DNA from: CAKOSP01 sp964369845
GTDB lineage: Bacteria; Bacillota_I; Bacilli_A; RF39; UBA660
Reading direction: 5' to 3'
Length of the DNA: 28,101 nt
Assembly: GCA_964369845.1 (NCBI GenBank)
Contig: CAYJFJ010000016.1
Coordinates: 1-28,101 of the forward strand
Position 1 is the stretch's first letter, and each line of letters starts with the position of its first letter. This document shows positions 14,231-23,362 of the stretch, in pieces. The notes beneath the pieces are model-generated. The model saw only the letters and a list, made by a program, of their open reading frames with translations, ran no database searches and was not told where the DNA came from. The position numbers and the translations under genes are program-made.

Positions 14231-15247
14231 ATGAAAAAAGATAGATTAATTTTAGTTGATAATATGAAAGGTATACTTATAACATTAACTGTTTTAGGTC
14301 ATCTTCTTAGTCAAACTTTAGGGAATTTTTTTCCTACAGATGTTGCTTATATATTTATTTATTTTTTTCATATGCCAGCTTTTTGTTTGTTGTCAGGTTT
14401 TTTATCTAAAAATTTAGATAAGGATAGAAAAACTTGCTTTAAAAATTTAGTTGTTCCATACATAGTAGTTTATGTAGCTTGGTTTTTATATTATATGTTT
14501 GTTTGGAACAGAAATCCATCTTTTAATCTTTTTAGTCCAGGTTATGCTCAGTGGTATTTATTATCTTTGATTACTTGGAAACTAATTACTAAATCTTTTG
14601 TTAAACTAAAATATCCTTTAATTATCAGTTTTGTTTTGGCACTTGCTGCTGGATTTACTGATCTGATAGGTTCTGATTTTTCATTGTCTAGAACAATTGT
14701 ATTTTATCCATTTTTCTTGCTTGGACATTTTTTAACTAAAGAACATATTGAAAAAATCAGATCTTTTAAATTTTGGTATGCTATTATAGGCCTTGTAACT
14801 GTGCTGGTAAGTGCTTTTATATATAAAATGAGTTCATTTCCTTTATCAATGTTATATGCACGTGCTAGTTATGAACTTTCTAATGCAACTATGATAGAAG
14901 GATTTATAATAAGAATTTTCATTTATATACTTGCGTTGGTAGCAACATTTTCTCTTATTAAATTTATACCAAATAAAAAAACTGTTTTTACTAAAGTTGG
15001 TATAAATTCCTTATTAGTTTTAGTTTTACATGTATATATAATTAGGTATTTTTCTTTTACTAATTTATTTGATTCATTTAATTTTGTAGAAACAATTATC
15101 TTTATAATTTGTACTTGCCCTGTAATTGTATATATTACGTCTTTAAATATATTTAAAAAAAGTTTTGATTTCATTGTATATAATATAAATAAGACAATAG
15201 ATTTTTTAGTTGATATAGTAGTTAAAATTTTTAAAAAAACAAAATAA
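14231..15247 (+). CDS. Acyltransferase-3 family membrane protein
   Basis: The 338-residue polytopic protein has about ten hydrophobic helices and the N-terminal signature of acyltransferase family 3: DNMKGILITLTVLGHLL, with His24, and FFHMPAFCLLSGFL, with His47. These membrane enzymes, like OatA and OafA, move acetyl or other acyl groups onto exported glycans or peptidoglycan. The extracytoplasmic hydrolase domain found in some members is absent. Being near glycosyltransferase and cellulose genes, it may decorate a surface glycan, but it has its own promoter and no gene partner. Confidence 0.85.
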   Translation: MKKDRLILVDNMKGILITLTVLGHLLSQTLGNFFPTDVAYIFIYFFHMPAFCLLSGFLSKNLDKDRKTCFKNLVVPYIVVYVAWFLYYMFVWNRNPSFNLFSPGYAQWYLLSLITWKLITKSFVKLKYPLIISFVLALAAGFTDLIGSDFSLSRTIVFYPFFLLGHFLTKEHIEKIRSFKFWYAIIGLVTVLVSAFIYKMSSFPLSMLYARASYELSNATMIEGFIIRIFIYILALVATFSLIKFIPNKKTVFTKVGINSLLVLVLHVYIIRYFSFTNLFDSFNFVETIIFIICTCPVIVYITSLNIFKKSFDFIVYNINKTIDFLVDIVVKIFKKTK

Positions 15248-15304
15248 TTATCATCGAATTTTTAATTAAAATTGTATTTAAAAATACAAAAAAAATAACT
15301 ATTA

Positions 15305-15333
15305 TACACATAGTTATGTAGAATTTATGTGTA
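15305..15333 (+). promoter_or_regulatory. Overlapping inverted repeats upstream of the SDR gene, possible operator
   Basis: TACACATA (15305-15312) is perfectly repeated in inverse as TATGTGTA (15326-15333). A second inverted repeat, TAACTAT-7-ATAGTTA, overlaps its left side. Upstream at 15272-15289 lies another AT hairpin (TTGTATT/AATACAA). No standard promoter is clear in 15248-15359. Confidence 0.4.
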
Positions 15334-15359
15334 ATAATATAAATTTTGAAGGAGTATTT

Positions 15360-16082
15360 ATGAAAAAATTAATTGTAATAACTGGAGCTAGTTCGGGTTT
15401 TGGTAAATCAATGGCTTTAGAATTTAATAAAGCGGGGTATCCACTTTTACTACTTGCAAGAAGACTTGAAAAATTAGAAGAACTTGGTTTGGATAATGTA
15501 ATTTGCGAGAAGGTAGATGTAACAGATAAAAGTGCTTTTGAAAGTGCAGTTAGAAGAGCAGAAGAAGTGTATGGTAAAACAGATTTGTTAATTAATAATG
15601 CTGGAATTATGCTGTTAGGTAATATTGAAAGTCAAGACCCTAAAGAATGGCAAGACATGTTAAATGTCAATGTTATGGGAGTAATGAATGGTATGCAAAT
15701 TGTTATGAACGACATGAAAGAAAGAAATTGTGGAACTATTATTAATTTCTCTTCTATAGCAGGAGTGAAACCATTTGGAAATCATGCAGCTTACTGTGCT
15801 ACTAAGTATGGTGTAGTTGGATTATCAGAAGTGGCTAGAGGAGAGTTATCTTCATACAATGTTAGAGTAATGAGGATATGTCCTGGTGCAGTATCTACGG
15901 AGCTATTAAGCCATACAACTAGTGATGATATTAAAGATGGGTACTATCAGTGGAAAGATACTCTTGGAGTTGATCAAATTACAGTTGAAGATATAGCTAA
16001 AACAGTTAAATTTGCTTACGAATTACCTCAAGGAGTAAACTTGCGTGAAATTCAAATTGCTGATACTAAGCAAGATGCTTAA
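15360..16082 (+). CDS. Short-chain dehydrogenase/reductase
   Basis: The 240-residue classical SDR has the cofactor motif TGASSGFG at 8-15, the ARR pair at 33-35 that favours NADP(H), NNAG at 79-82, and the catalytic Ser131/132 with Tyr145 and Lys149 (YCATK). It is an NAD(P)-dependent oxidoreductase of the YdfG-like kind; the substrate is unknown. A frame begins at 15327, but AAGGAG at 15349-15354 and the family N-terminus point to the ATG at 15360. It is followed by a clear terminator, so it is a single-gene unit. Confidence 0.9.
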   Translation: MKKLIVITGASSGFGKSMALEFNKAGYPLLLLARRLEKLEELGLDNVICEKVDVTDKSAFESAVRRAEEVYGKTDLLINNAGIMLLGNIESQDPKEWQDMLNVNVMGVMNGMQIVMNDMKERNCGTIINFSSIAGVKPFGNHAAYCATKYGVVGLSEVARGELSSYNVRVMRICPGAVSTELLSHTTSDDIKDGYYQWKDTLGVDQITVEDIAKTVKFAYELPQGVNLREIQIADTKQDA

Positions 16083-16096
16083 TATATATGAAAAAT

Positions 16097-16120
16097 ACTA
16101 GAAAATCTAGTTTTTTTTTT
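16097..16120 (+). terminator. Terminator after the SDR gene
   Basis: ACTAGA pairs with TCTAGT around AAA, followed by ten T. Confidence 0.85.
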
Positions 16121-16202
16121 CGAATTATTATTAATTATGTTACTAAATTTACTGATAGTAATTTAATGTAATTTGCAAATATTGTAAAATGAAGAAATTA
16201 TT

Positions 16203-16244
16203 AATTGCTATTTAGTCATAACGGTGGTATAATTAATAGCAATT
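16203..16244 (+). promoter_or_regulatory. 10-bp inverted repeat flanking the cellulose operon promoter, likely operator
   Basis: AATTGCTATT (16203-16212) and its perfect inverse AATAGCAATT (16235-16244) are 32 bases apart centre to centre, about three helical turns. The left copy covers the -35, and the right copy starts just after the -10, at the expected transcript start. This layout suits a dimeric repressor or looping control. Confidence 0.55.
16205..16233 (+). promoter_or_regulatory. Promoter of the exopolysaccharide operon
   Basis: TTGCTA at 16205-16210, 17-base spacer, extended -10 TGG-TATAAT (TATAAT at 16228-16233). Confidence 0.8.
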
Positions 16245-16258
16245 CGGAGAGGATTTGT

Positions 16259-17284
16259 ATGAAAAAAATAATTATAGTTTTTTTTGTAGTATTTGGTATA
16301 TGTTTGTTTATGTATTCAATTTTTAATTTTAATTATCAACCTAGTATTAAAAATGGTATATCGATAGGAAATGGTTTGGATTCTCCCTTGGCAGAAGACT
16401 GGGGAGTAACTGTAACTAATGATTTAATAAGAGAAATCAAAGACAAAGGGTTTGACTCTGTAAGGTTACCAGTTAGATTTTCTGATTATATTGATGAAAA
16501 TTACAAGTTAGATGAAGAATTTATGATGGAAATAGATGGTTATATTAATTATGCTATTTCAATAGATTTAAAAATTATATTGGATTTGCATCATTTTGTT
16601 GAATTAATTGATGCGTCTACTATTGGTAATAATGATAGTAAACAATTACCTTCTAACTTCGATTATTTAAAGGCATATTATAGTATTTGGGAACAACTTA
16701 GTATTAGATATAAGGATTATTCTAATTTACTTTTTTTTGAAATATTTAATGAACCATCTGGTGATATAACATCTGATGATTGGAATGAAATGGTAGAAAA
16801 AACCTTAAATATCATTAGGAAAACTAACCCAAGTCGAAAAGTTATTGTTTCAACTGCTAATATGGCTATTGTTGAAGAGTTTGATAATTTGGTTATTCCG
16901 GAAGATAAAAATATTATAGTTACATTTCATTATTATTTGCCTTTAGATTTTGTTTTTCAAAACGATGAAAATCATATTGGATATGAAAGTGATGATTTAG
17001 TTTATTGGGATGCTACTGATGAAAACATTAATTTAATTCGTGAAAAATTTCAGATTGCTAAAGAATTTTCTGATAAACATAATGTTGAGGTATTGGTGGG
17101 AGAATTTGGAGTTAATAAGCTAGCTCCTGAAGAATCTAGGATTATTTATACTAATCAGATTGCGAAAATATCCAGAGAATTCGGGTTTGGTTATATTTAC
17201 TGGGAATTAGCTCATAATTTTGGTATTTATGACGTTGAAAAAGATGAGTGGAACGAAGAAATGGTTTCAGCTTTATTAAAATAA
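16259..17284 (+). CDS. GH5 endoglucanase-like glycoside hydrolase (CcsZ-like)
   Basis: The 341-residue protein has a single N-terminal membrane anchor or signal segment (about 4-22) and a glycoside hydrolase family 5 barrel. Visible features are SVRLPVRF at 67-74, the acid/base Glu165 in EIFNEP, FHYY at 223-226 and the nucleophile Glu282 in VGEFG. It is expected to cut beta-1,4-glucans outside the membrane. Endoglucanases of this kind accompany cellulose synthases and are needed for proper polymer export or trimming. The frame can be extended to 16205, but this would run through the promoter. GGAGAGG before the ATG at 16259 supports the chosen start. It is the first gene of the operon. Confidence 0.88.
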   Translation: MKKIIIVFFVVFGICLFMYSIFNFNYQPSIKNGISIGNGLDSPLAEDWGVTVTNDLIREIKDKGFDSVRLPVRFSDYIDENYKLDEEFMMEIDGYINYAISIDLKIILDLHHFVELIDASTIGNNDSKQLPSNFDYLKAYYSIWEQLSIRYKDYSNLLFFEIFNEPSGDITSDDWNEMVEKTLNIIRKTNPSRKVIVSTANMAIVEEFDNLVIPEDKNIIVTFHYYLPLDFVFQNDENHIGYESDDLVYWDATDENINLIREKFQIAKEFSDKHNVEVLVGEFGVNKLAPEESRIIYTNQIAKISREFGFGYIYWELAHNFGIYDVEKDEWNEEMVSALLK

Positions 17285-17297
17285 AAGAGGTGTAGTA

Positions 17298-17987
17298 TTG
17301 TCTAATGTTATTGATGTTTTTAGAACAGAAAAAAAATATTTTATAAAAAATAATCAAGTTATAAATTTGAAAAAGTATCTAGATTTATTACTTGAAAAAG
17401 ATTCTTTTTCTCAAAATGATAATGGATATATTATAAAAACATTATATTTTGATAGTTATAATGATAAAGATTATTACGATAAGATTAATGGAGATTTATT
17501 TAGAAAAAAAATAAGAATGCGTACTTATGGTACTGATGGTTCTAGTATTAAATTAGAACTTAAAGAAAAAGAAAATGCAAATCAAAGAAAAAGAAGTGTC
17601 TTGTTAAGCAAATCTCAAGCTAGTAAAATTATAATTGGTGATTATTCGCCTTTACTTGAAATTGGTAATGAGTTATCTTTATATTTGTATAGTATAATGC
17701 AAAGAGAAGTGTATAGACCCAAATGTTTGATGTCTTACAATAGATTGGCGTATTATTCACCAACGAATCAAATTAGAGTTACTTTTGATACTAATATAAA
17801 GTATAGCTTTAGTGACTTTGAACTTTTTGATGACTCTGTAAAATTATTACCTGTTAATTTTGATCCTATACTAGAAGTTAAATATGATGGATTTTTACTT
17901 CAACCTATTAGAGATGCTATTAACAATTTTAATTTAGTTGAGACTTCAATTAGTAAATATGTCTTAGCAAGACAAGATAAAAAATAA
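17298..17987 (+). CDS. VTC-domain (polyphosphate polymerase-like) protein
   Basis: The 229-residue protein is a single VTC domain of the triphosphate-tunnel fold. It has RTEKKYFI at 9-16, the basic strand RKKIRMRTYG, KLELKEKEN, YNRLAYYS, RVTFDTNI and LEVKYDGFLL. Charged residues alternate along beta strands, as needed to line a tunnel for phosphate chains. In yeast the domain makes polyphosphate. In bacteria it often sits beside DUF4956 and CotH genes, with unproven role. The start is a TTG at 17298 preceded by AGAGGTG at 17285-17291; no suitable ATG is near. Confidence 0.85.
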   Translation: MSNVIDVFRTEKKYFIKNNQVINLKKYLDLLLEKDSFSQNDNGYIIKTLYFDSYNDKDYYDKINGDLFRKKIRMRTYGTDGSSIKLELKEKENANQRKRSVLLSKSQASKIIIGDYSPLLEIGNELSLYLYSIMQREVYRPKCLMSYNRLAYYSPTNQIRVTFDTNIKYSFSDFELFDDSVKLLPVNFDPILEVKYDGFLLQPIRDAINNFNLVETSISKYVLARQDKK

Positions 17988-18007
17988 TTAAGAAGTGAGG
18001 ATTTATT

Positions 18008-18691
18008 ATGAAAAATGATATTATAAGTTATTTAGACGCTGAAATTGTTTCAGCAAATTTAGGAATGGTAGCAATAAGTTTTGCTGTAGCTTTTGCTTTA
18101 GGGGTTATGCTTTTTATAGCATATAAGTTTTGTTATTCGGGTTCAGCATATAATGGGAGGTTTAATGTATCTTTACTTTCATTGACACTTATAACTACTT
18201 TAGTTATGAGTGTTATAGGAGGTAATGTTGCACTTTCTTTAGGTATGGTTGGAGCTTTATCTATTGTGCGTTTTCGTACAGCAATAAAAGATCCTAGAGA
18301 TACTGTATATATATTCTGGGCTATTTCTATTGGTATTTGTTGTGGTGTTCATTCATTTGTACTTGCCTTTATAGGTTCTGCTGCTATTTTTTTAACGATG
18401 TTAATTTTTGCAGTTGTTAAGACGAATGACAGATTTTTAATCATTATTGAAATGCCATTAGAATATTCTGAAAAATTCGAAAAAGAAATTCAATTATATT
18501 TCCGCAGCAAAGCAAAATTTTCTATTCAAAATGTAACTAAAAATAATGTTGAGTATATTTACGAAGTAAATGAATCTATTATTAGAAAATCTAATGAAAT
18601 AAATGGTGGTTCGTTTGCTTCTCATTTAAAGGATAAAATAAAAATTAATAGATATAGTTTAGTTATGCAAATGGATGAAATGAGTAGATAA
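18008..18691 (+). CDS. DUF4956 membrane protein
   Basis: The 227-residue protein has three to four membrane helices (about 19-40, 55-72, 76-88 and 103-137). Between them lies the DUF4956 signature SLGMVGALSIVRFRTAIKDP, followed by DTVYIFWAISIGICCG. The C-terminal 85 residues are cytoplasmic. The family co-occurs with VTC and CotH genes in exopolysaccharide clusters, and its function is not known. GTGAGG at 17995-18000 is the ribosome site. The next gene begins 3 bases after its stop. Confidence 0.88.
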   Translation: MKNDIISYLDAEIVSANLGMVAISFAVAFALGVMLFIAYKFCYSGSAYNGRFNVSLLSLTLITTLVMSVIGGNVALSLGMVGALSIVRFRTAIKDPRDTVYIFWAISIGICCGVHSFVLAFIGSAAIFLTMLIFAVVKTNDRFLIIIEMPLEYSEKFEKEIQLYFRSKAKFSIQNVTKNNVEYIYEVNESIIRKSNEINGGSFASHLKDKIKINRYSLVMQMDEMSR

Positions 18692-18694
18692 GTA

Positions 18695-20323
18695 ATGAAT
18701 AGCAAGAAAGTAATAATTATATGCGCAGTAATAACTATAATTGTTGCTATTGTAATAGAAATGTATGTGAATAATCCTTTAAAAGATTTTCAATACTTAG
18801 AGTCTGCTAAATTTAACGAGGAAACTACTGATTTATCGGGCGTTAAAATATATGATGACCCTAATTTTCCTTTAGTTGAATTTGATTATGGTACTACAAC
18901 ATACTGGGATAAACAAATTATTGTTAACGAATCTTTAACTACTGAGTTACCTCTAGTAGTTATTGATGTTGGATATGATACTATAGAAAAAAATATGTAC
19001 TGGGATAGTGAACTTGGTTATATGAGACCCATTGAAGGTGTGGATCCATATTCTTATGGTGTTGTTTCAATAATTGATAATGATGATACTATAAATGTAT
19101 TAAGTGATGATCCCTCTATGACATCTAATTCACTTGTATCTATAAGGGGAAATACATCTCAAGGATATGACAAAAAGCAATATAAAATAGTTTTAACTGA
19201 CGAAAAATATGAAAATAAAGATATGAATGTTTTAGATGTTGGTACTGGTCATGAATGGGTTTTAAATGGTACATTTACTGACGGAACTATCATGAGAAAT
19301 TATCTTGCATATACCTTAGCTGGTCAATTTATGAATTATTCACCTGATTCTGCATATGTTGAGTTGGTAATAAAAAATGGTGATACATATGAATATCAAG
19401 GTATCTTTTTGTTAACTGAATCAGTAGAAAGAGGTTCTGATAGAGTTGATATACCAAAATATTCTAGTAATAGTATAAATCATGCCACATTTATTATGAA
19501 AAGGGATAGATTTTCAGATGATGGTGTTTTTTTAGATAATTATTCTTTTGAAAATGAACTGGCATATGGTTTTATAGAAGTGTTATATCCTAATGATTTG
19601 TCTAGTAGTACAGTTGATTTGCTGACCTCTAAAGTCGATTCGTTTGAAAAAGCTTTATATTCTGATGATCCAACTGAATTTGAGAAATACAAAAATTATA
19701 TTGATATTGAATCTTTCTATGATTATTTTATTATTAATGAATTGTTCTTGAATTATGATGCTGGTTTTAATTCAACTTATTTTTATAGTGACTATTCTGG
19801 GAAAATTATAATGGGGCCGGTTTGGGACTTTGATTTGGCATTTAATAATGATAGGTTCGTTGAAGCTAATTTCGAAACTACAGCCTTTCATAATGCTCCA
19901 TGGTATGATAGACTTTTAAAAGATGCTTGGTTTGTAGAGAGTTTAATTAATAGATATCATGAACTTAGAACTTATTATTTATCAAATGATCATTTTTTCC
20001 AACTTGTAGATAGTGTAGATAACCATTTAGGGAGTGCTATTGACCGAGAGTGGTCTAGATGGGGTTACTATTATGAAGCGAATTTATATAATTTATTTGA
20101 ATCTGGTGATACTGATTATGAATCAGAAGTACAAAAAATTAAAGATTCTTTTTTAAAACATTCCGAGTGGTTAGACGAGAATATTGATAGTTTGTATCAA
20201 TTCACTGATCAAAATTTAGACACTAATTCAGACATTAACATTAATTGGGGTAATGTCTTAGGATTTACTTTTGTAGCAATTTGGATTGTTGCTGTTATAA
20301 TATTACAAAGGAGGATGAGTTAA
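18695..20323 (+). CDS. CotH-family protein kinase-like, membrane anchored at both ends
   Basis: The 542-residue protein has a membrane helix at 5-23 and another at about 518-536. Between them lies a CotH domain with SIRGNTSQGYDKKQYKI at 149-164, EWVLNGTFTDGTIMRNYLAY near 187-206 and GPVWDFDLAFNND at 374-386. CotH proteins are atypical kinases; the Bacillus one phosphorylates spore coat proteins. This one should lie outside the cell membrane and belongs to the polysaccharide operon, so its substrate may be a secreted protein or glycan. The ribosome site is poor, and the 3-base gap to the DUF4956 stop suggests coupled translation. Confidence 0.88.
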   Translation: MNSKKVIIICAVITIIVAIVIEMYVNNPLKDFQYLESAKFNEETTDLSGVKIYDDPNFPLVEFDYGTTTYWDKQIIVNESLTTELPLVVIDVGYDTIEKNMYWDSELGYMRPIEGVDPYSYGVVSIIDNDDTINVLSDDPSMTSNSLVSIRGNTSQGYDKKQYKIVLTDEKYENKDMNVLDVGTGHEWVLNGTFTDGTIMRNYLAYTLAGQFMNYSPDSAYVELVIKNGDTYEYQGIFLLTESVERGSDRVDIPKYSSNSINHATFIMKRDRFSDDGVFLDNYSFENELAYGFIEVLYPNDLSSSTVDLLTSKVDSFEKALYSDDPTEFEKYKNYIDIESFYDYFIINELFLNYDAGFNSTYFYSDYSGKIIMGPVWDFDLAFNNDRFVEANFETTAFHNAPWYDRLLKDAWFVESLINRYHELRTYYLSNDHFFQLVDSVDNHLGSAIDREWSRWGYYYEANLYNLFESGDTDYESEVQKIKDSFLKHSEWLDENIDSLYQFTDQNLDTNSDININWGNVLGFTFVAIWIVAVIILQRRMS

Positions 20324-20324
20324 T

Positions 20325-22574
20325 ATGAAAGATAAAGTTGTTGCTAAATACAAAAAGAAAAATAGAAAAAATTATTCTAAAACTAAACAAAGAAGAAAGG
20401 TGTTATTTTACTTTATGTCCATTTCTTCAATTATATATATTCTTTGGAGATTTTTTTTCACACTGCCTTTTGATTATGGTGTTCTTGCCATGGTTTGTGG
20501 TCTTTTACTATTTATATCTGAACTGATTGCAGTTGTTGAAGGAATTTTAAATCAAAATGCTTTTGCAGATTCTGTAGTTCCGGATATGCCTATAATATCT
20601 GATGATATGTTTCCAGAAGTTGATATTTTGATTGCTACTCACACTGAAGAAAAAGAACTATTGTATAAAACTGTTAATGCTTGTAAATTTTTGAAATATC
20701 CTGATAAAAACAAAATAAATATTTATTTGTGTGACGATACTAATAGACCTGAAATTAAATCTTTGGCTGATGAAATGCAAATAAATTATATTACTATATT
20801 AAATAATAAACACGCTAAAGCAGGAAATTTAAATAATGCTATTAATAAAACAAATAGTCCTTTAATTGTTACTTTAGATGCAGATATGATAGCAAAAAGT
20901 GATTTCTTATTAAAAACTGTTCCTTATTTTTTCTTACCAAAATATAAAAAGAATAAAAAAGGGGATTTTGTATTAAAAGAAGCTCACGAAATTGATGAAT
21001 TAGAAAAAATAGGTTTTGTTCAAACTCCACAAACTTTTTATAATCCAGATATGTTTCAGTTTAATTTATTTGCTGAGAAAAATATTCCTAATGAACAAGA
21101 CTATTTCTTTAGAGAAGTTAATGTAGGTAAGAATGCTACTAATTCACCTATCTATGCTGGTTCTAATACTGTTATTTCTAGAGAAGCTCTTAACTCAATA
21201 GGTGGTATAAGAACTGGAACTATCACCGAGGATTTTGCTACTGGGATGGATATACAAGCTAAAGGTTATACTTGCATTGCTATACCTGATCCATTAGTTT
21301 CTGGTTTATCTCCTACTACTATAGAAAGTTTAATAAAACAAAGAGTTAGATGGGGTAGAGGTTGTGTTCAAACTTTATTGAGACCGAAATTTTTCTTTTC
21401 TAAAATTTCTTTATCTGCGAAGTTATCATATTTTGCCTGTTTACTATATTGGACTACATTTTTTAGAAGAACTGTTTATATATTTTCTCCTATATTATAT
21501 ACTGTGTTTGGTATTTGCCTTGTTAATCTTAATATAAATGAATATTTATTAATAGGATTACCTACATATTTAATTTATAATATAAGTCTTAAAAAATTAT
21601 CTAGAGGAAAAATTGACTTTAGATGGAGTAATACTGTAGATACTATTTTAGCTCCATACTTAGTTATACCAATATTGTTAGAAACATTTGGTATTAAATT
21701 GAAAAAATTTAACGTTACTGAGAAAAGTAATAAAGTTGCTAAGAATACTAGATTTATTTATGCTTTACCTAACATAATTTTCTTATCTGCAAGTGTTATA
21801 GGTATTATATTTACCCTTGATTCAATAATATTTGGTGGATTTTATTTCAATTTAATTATTTTATATTGGTTACTTATAAATTCTTATTTCTTATTTATGA
21901 GTATTATATTTATGTTAGGAAGAACGAACTATCGCGATAGTGAGAGATTTGAAGTATCTATACCAGTAGAAATAATTGAAGAAAATAACACATATAATGG
22001 AACTGTCGTTGATATTTCTGAAACAGGTTTATCATTTACTTTAGATAATCCTATATTCTTTAATTCAAAAGAAAAGTTAGTTATTAAAATTAAAGATAGA
22101 CAATATAATGCAATGCTTAGTGCTAAAATTGTCCATACTGTTGCCATAGATAATCATATGTTTAAGTATAATCTAATTGTAACAGATATTGATGATGAAA
22201 ATAAAAAAGAATACTTTGGACTTATTTACGATAGAAACTTTGTCTTTGCTACAACTATTAAAACAAAAGGTATTGAAGATATGCTGCTTTTCTTTAAAAA
22301 GAAATCACAAAAAACTGTTACATCTAATAGACTTTTGTTGCGAGTTGTTTTGGATAAAAAATATAAAACTGATTCTGGGAAATCATTTTATATATATGAT
22401 TTTAATGGTCAATATTTATCTTCCACTCAAAATATTTCTTCAGTAAATGTTTATATAGTTGATGATGTTTTAATTACTGCGCGTAATACTAAAAAAGTAG
22501 TGCAAGGAAAATATTTGTATGAAATTGAAAATTGGGAATCAGTTGTTAAGAAACTTAAAAAAAAGTTTAATTAA
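20325..22574 (+). CDS. Cellulose synthase-like glycosyltransferase with PilZ domain (BcsA/CcsA-like)
   Basis: The 749-residue processive GT2 has N-terminal helices (about 28-46 and 52-72). The catalytic loop motifs follow: Asp pair 137-138, DAD at 185-187, TED at 301-303 and QRVRW at 339-343. At least four more helices form the translocation channel (370-420, 438-456, 480-500 and 508-531). A PilZ domain starts at about 535 with RDSER (RxxxR, 537-541) and DISETG (563-568, DxSxxG), both parts of the c-di-GMP site. About 110 extra residues follow the PilZ domain. The enzyme should polymerise UDP-glucose into a beta-1,4-glucan when c-di-GMP binds. AAAGGAGG at 20307-20314 lies in the end of the CotH gene. 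It closes the operon. Confidence 0.92.
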   Translation: MKDKVVAKYKKKNRKNYSKTKQRRKVLFYFMSISSIIYILWRFFFTLPFDYGVLAMVCGLLLFISELIAVVEGILNQNAFADSVVPDMPIISDDMFPEVDILIATHTEEKELLYKTVNACKFLKYPDKNKINIYLCDDTNRPEIKSLADEMQINYITILNNKHAKAGNLNNAINKTNSPLIVTLDADMIAKSDFLLKTVPYFFLPKYKKNKKGDFVLKEAHEIDELEKIGFVQTPQTFYNPDMFQFNLFAEKNIPNEQDYFFREVNVGKNATNSPIYAGSNTVISREALNSIGGIRTGTITEDFATGMDIQAKGYTCIAIPDPLVSGLSPTTIESLIKQRVRWGRGCVQTLLRPKFFFSKISLSAKLSYFACLLYWTTFFRRTVYIFSPILYTVFGICLVNLNINEYLLIGLPTYLIYNISLKKLSRGKIDFRWSNTVDTILAPYLVIPILLETFGIKLKKFNVTEKSNKVAKNTRFIYALPNIIFLSASVIGIIFTLDSIIFGGFYFNLIILYWLLINSYFLFMSIIFMLGRTNYRDSERFEVSIPVEIIEENNTYNGTVVDISETGLSFTLDNPIFFNSKEKLVIKIKDRQYNAMLSAKIVHTVAIDNHMFKYNLIVTDIDDENKKEYFGLIYDRNFVFATTIKTKGIEDMLLFFKKKSQKTVTSNRLLLRVVLDKKYKTDSGKSFYIYDFNGQYLSSTQNISSVNVYIVDDVLITARNTKKVVQGKYLYEIENWESVVKKLKKKFN

Positions 22575-22608
22575 TATTGGTTTTTAACTCACTTTGAAAA
22601 CAATGGAT

Positions 22609-22632
22609 AAAGAAGCTTTATAAGCTTCTTTT
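22609..22632 (+). terminator. Probable terminator of the exopolysaccharide operon
   Basis: AAAGAAGCTT pairs with AAGCTTCTTT around TAT (10 bp), but the T run is only four bases, so termination may be partial. Confidence 0.65.
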
Positions 22633-22690
22633 AATATGAGTGTTTATAATAAGTATTTAATTATATTTTCTGGCAATTATTATGAATATT

Positions 22691-22699
22691 TGTTATAAT
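22691..22699 (+). promoter_or_regulatory. Extended -10 promoter of the GyrI-like gene
   Basis: TG-T-TATAAT with TATAAT at 22694-22699. No good -35. Confidence 0.65.
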
Positions 22700-22721
22700 T
22701 TTTCATGAAGGAGTGATGAAA

Positions 22722-23357
22722 ATGGCTTACGATTTTAAAAAAGAATATAAAGAATTATATGCTCCTAAAACGAATCCTTCTATTGTACTAGTTCCTAAAA
22801 TGAATTATCTAGTAGTACGTGGAAAAGGAAATCCGAATGAAATAAATGGAGAATATTTAAAATCTATTTCTCTTTTATATCCAGTAGCTTATACTCTTAG
22901 AATGAGTTATAAAAGTGATTATAAAATAAAAGGTTTTTTTGAGTATGTTGTACCACCACTTGAAGGATTTTGGTGGCAAGATGGAATAAAAGGTTATGAT
23001 AGTGCCCAAAAAGATAAGTTTTCTTGGATTTCTTTAATTCGTTTACCAGATTTTATCACGAAAAAAGATTTTGACTGGGCAATTAAAACTGCTACTCAAA
23101 AGAAGAATCTTGATTTTTCAAAAGTAGAATTTCTTACTTATGAAGAAGGATTATGTGTTCAGTGTTTACATATTGGGCCTTTTGATGAAGAAACTGTGAC
23201 TACAACTAAAATGGAGCAGTATATTCATGAAAATGGATATTCACTTGATCTTAGTGAATCTAGACACCATCATGAAATATATCTGAGTGATCCTCGCAAA
23301 GTGGATGTTTCCAAACTTAAAACTATTATAAGGCATCCTATAATTTTAAAAAAATAA
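22722..23357 (+). CDS. GyrI-like small-molecule-binding domain protein
   Basis: The 211-residue single-domain protein matches the GyrI-like/SAV2318-like group. It has YLVVRGKGNPNE near the start, the aromatic block EGFWWQDG, then FSWISLIRLPDFIT, QCLHIGPFDEE and HHHEIYLSDPRK towards the end. These domains bind hydrophobic or cationic small molecules, and some hydrolyse cyclopropanoid toxins. No DNA-binding domain is fused. Candidate starts are GTG 22713, ATG 22716 and ATG 22722. AAGGAG at 22708-22713 is correctly spaced only for 22722. It stands alone with its own promoter. Confidence 0.85.
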   Translation: MAYDFKKEYKELYAPKTNPSIVLVPKMNYLVVRGKGNPNEINGEYLKSISLLYPVAYTLRMSYKSDYKIKGFFEYVVPPLEGFWWQDGIKGYDSAQKDKFSWISLIRLPDFITKKDFDWAIKTATQKKNLDFSKVEFLTYEEGLCVQCLHIGPFDEETVTTTKMEQYIHENGYSLDLSESRHHHEIYLSDPRKVDVSKLKTIIRHPIILKK

Positions 23358-23362
23358 TATGT

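Noticed and set aside
15272..15289. AT hairpin after the acyltransferase gene as terminator
   Set aside because: On the + strand it is followed by A residues rather than T, and there is no minus-strand gene to end.
20338..22446. Small + and - strand frames inside the cellulose synthase gene
   Set aside because: They are shadows of a gene with clear catalytic motifs and lack ribosome sites.
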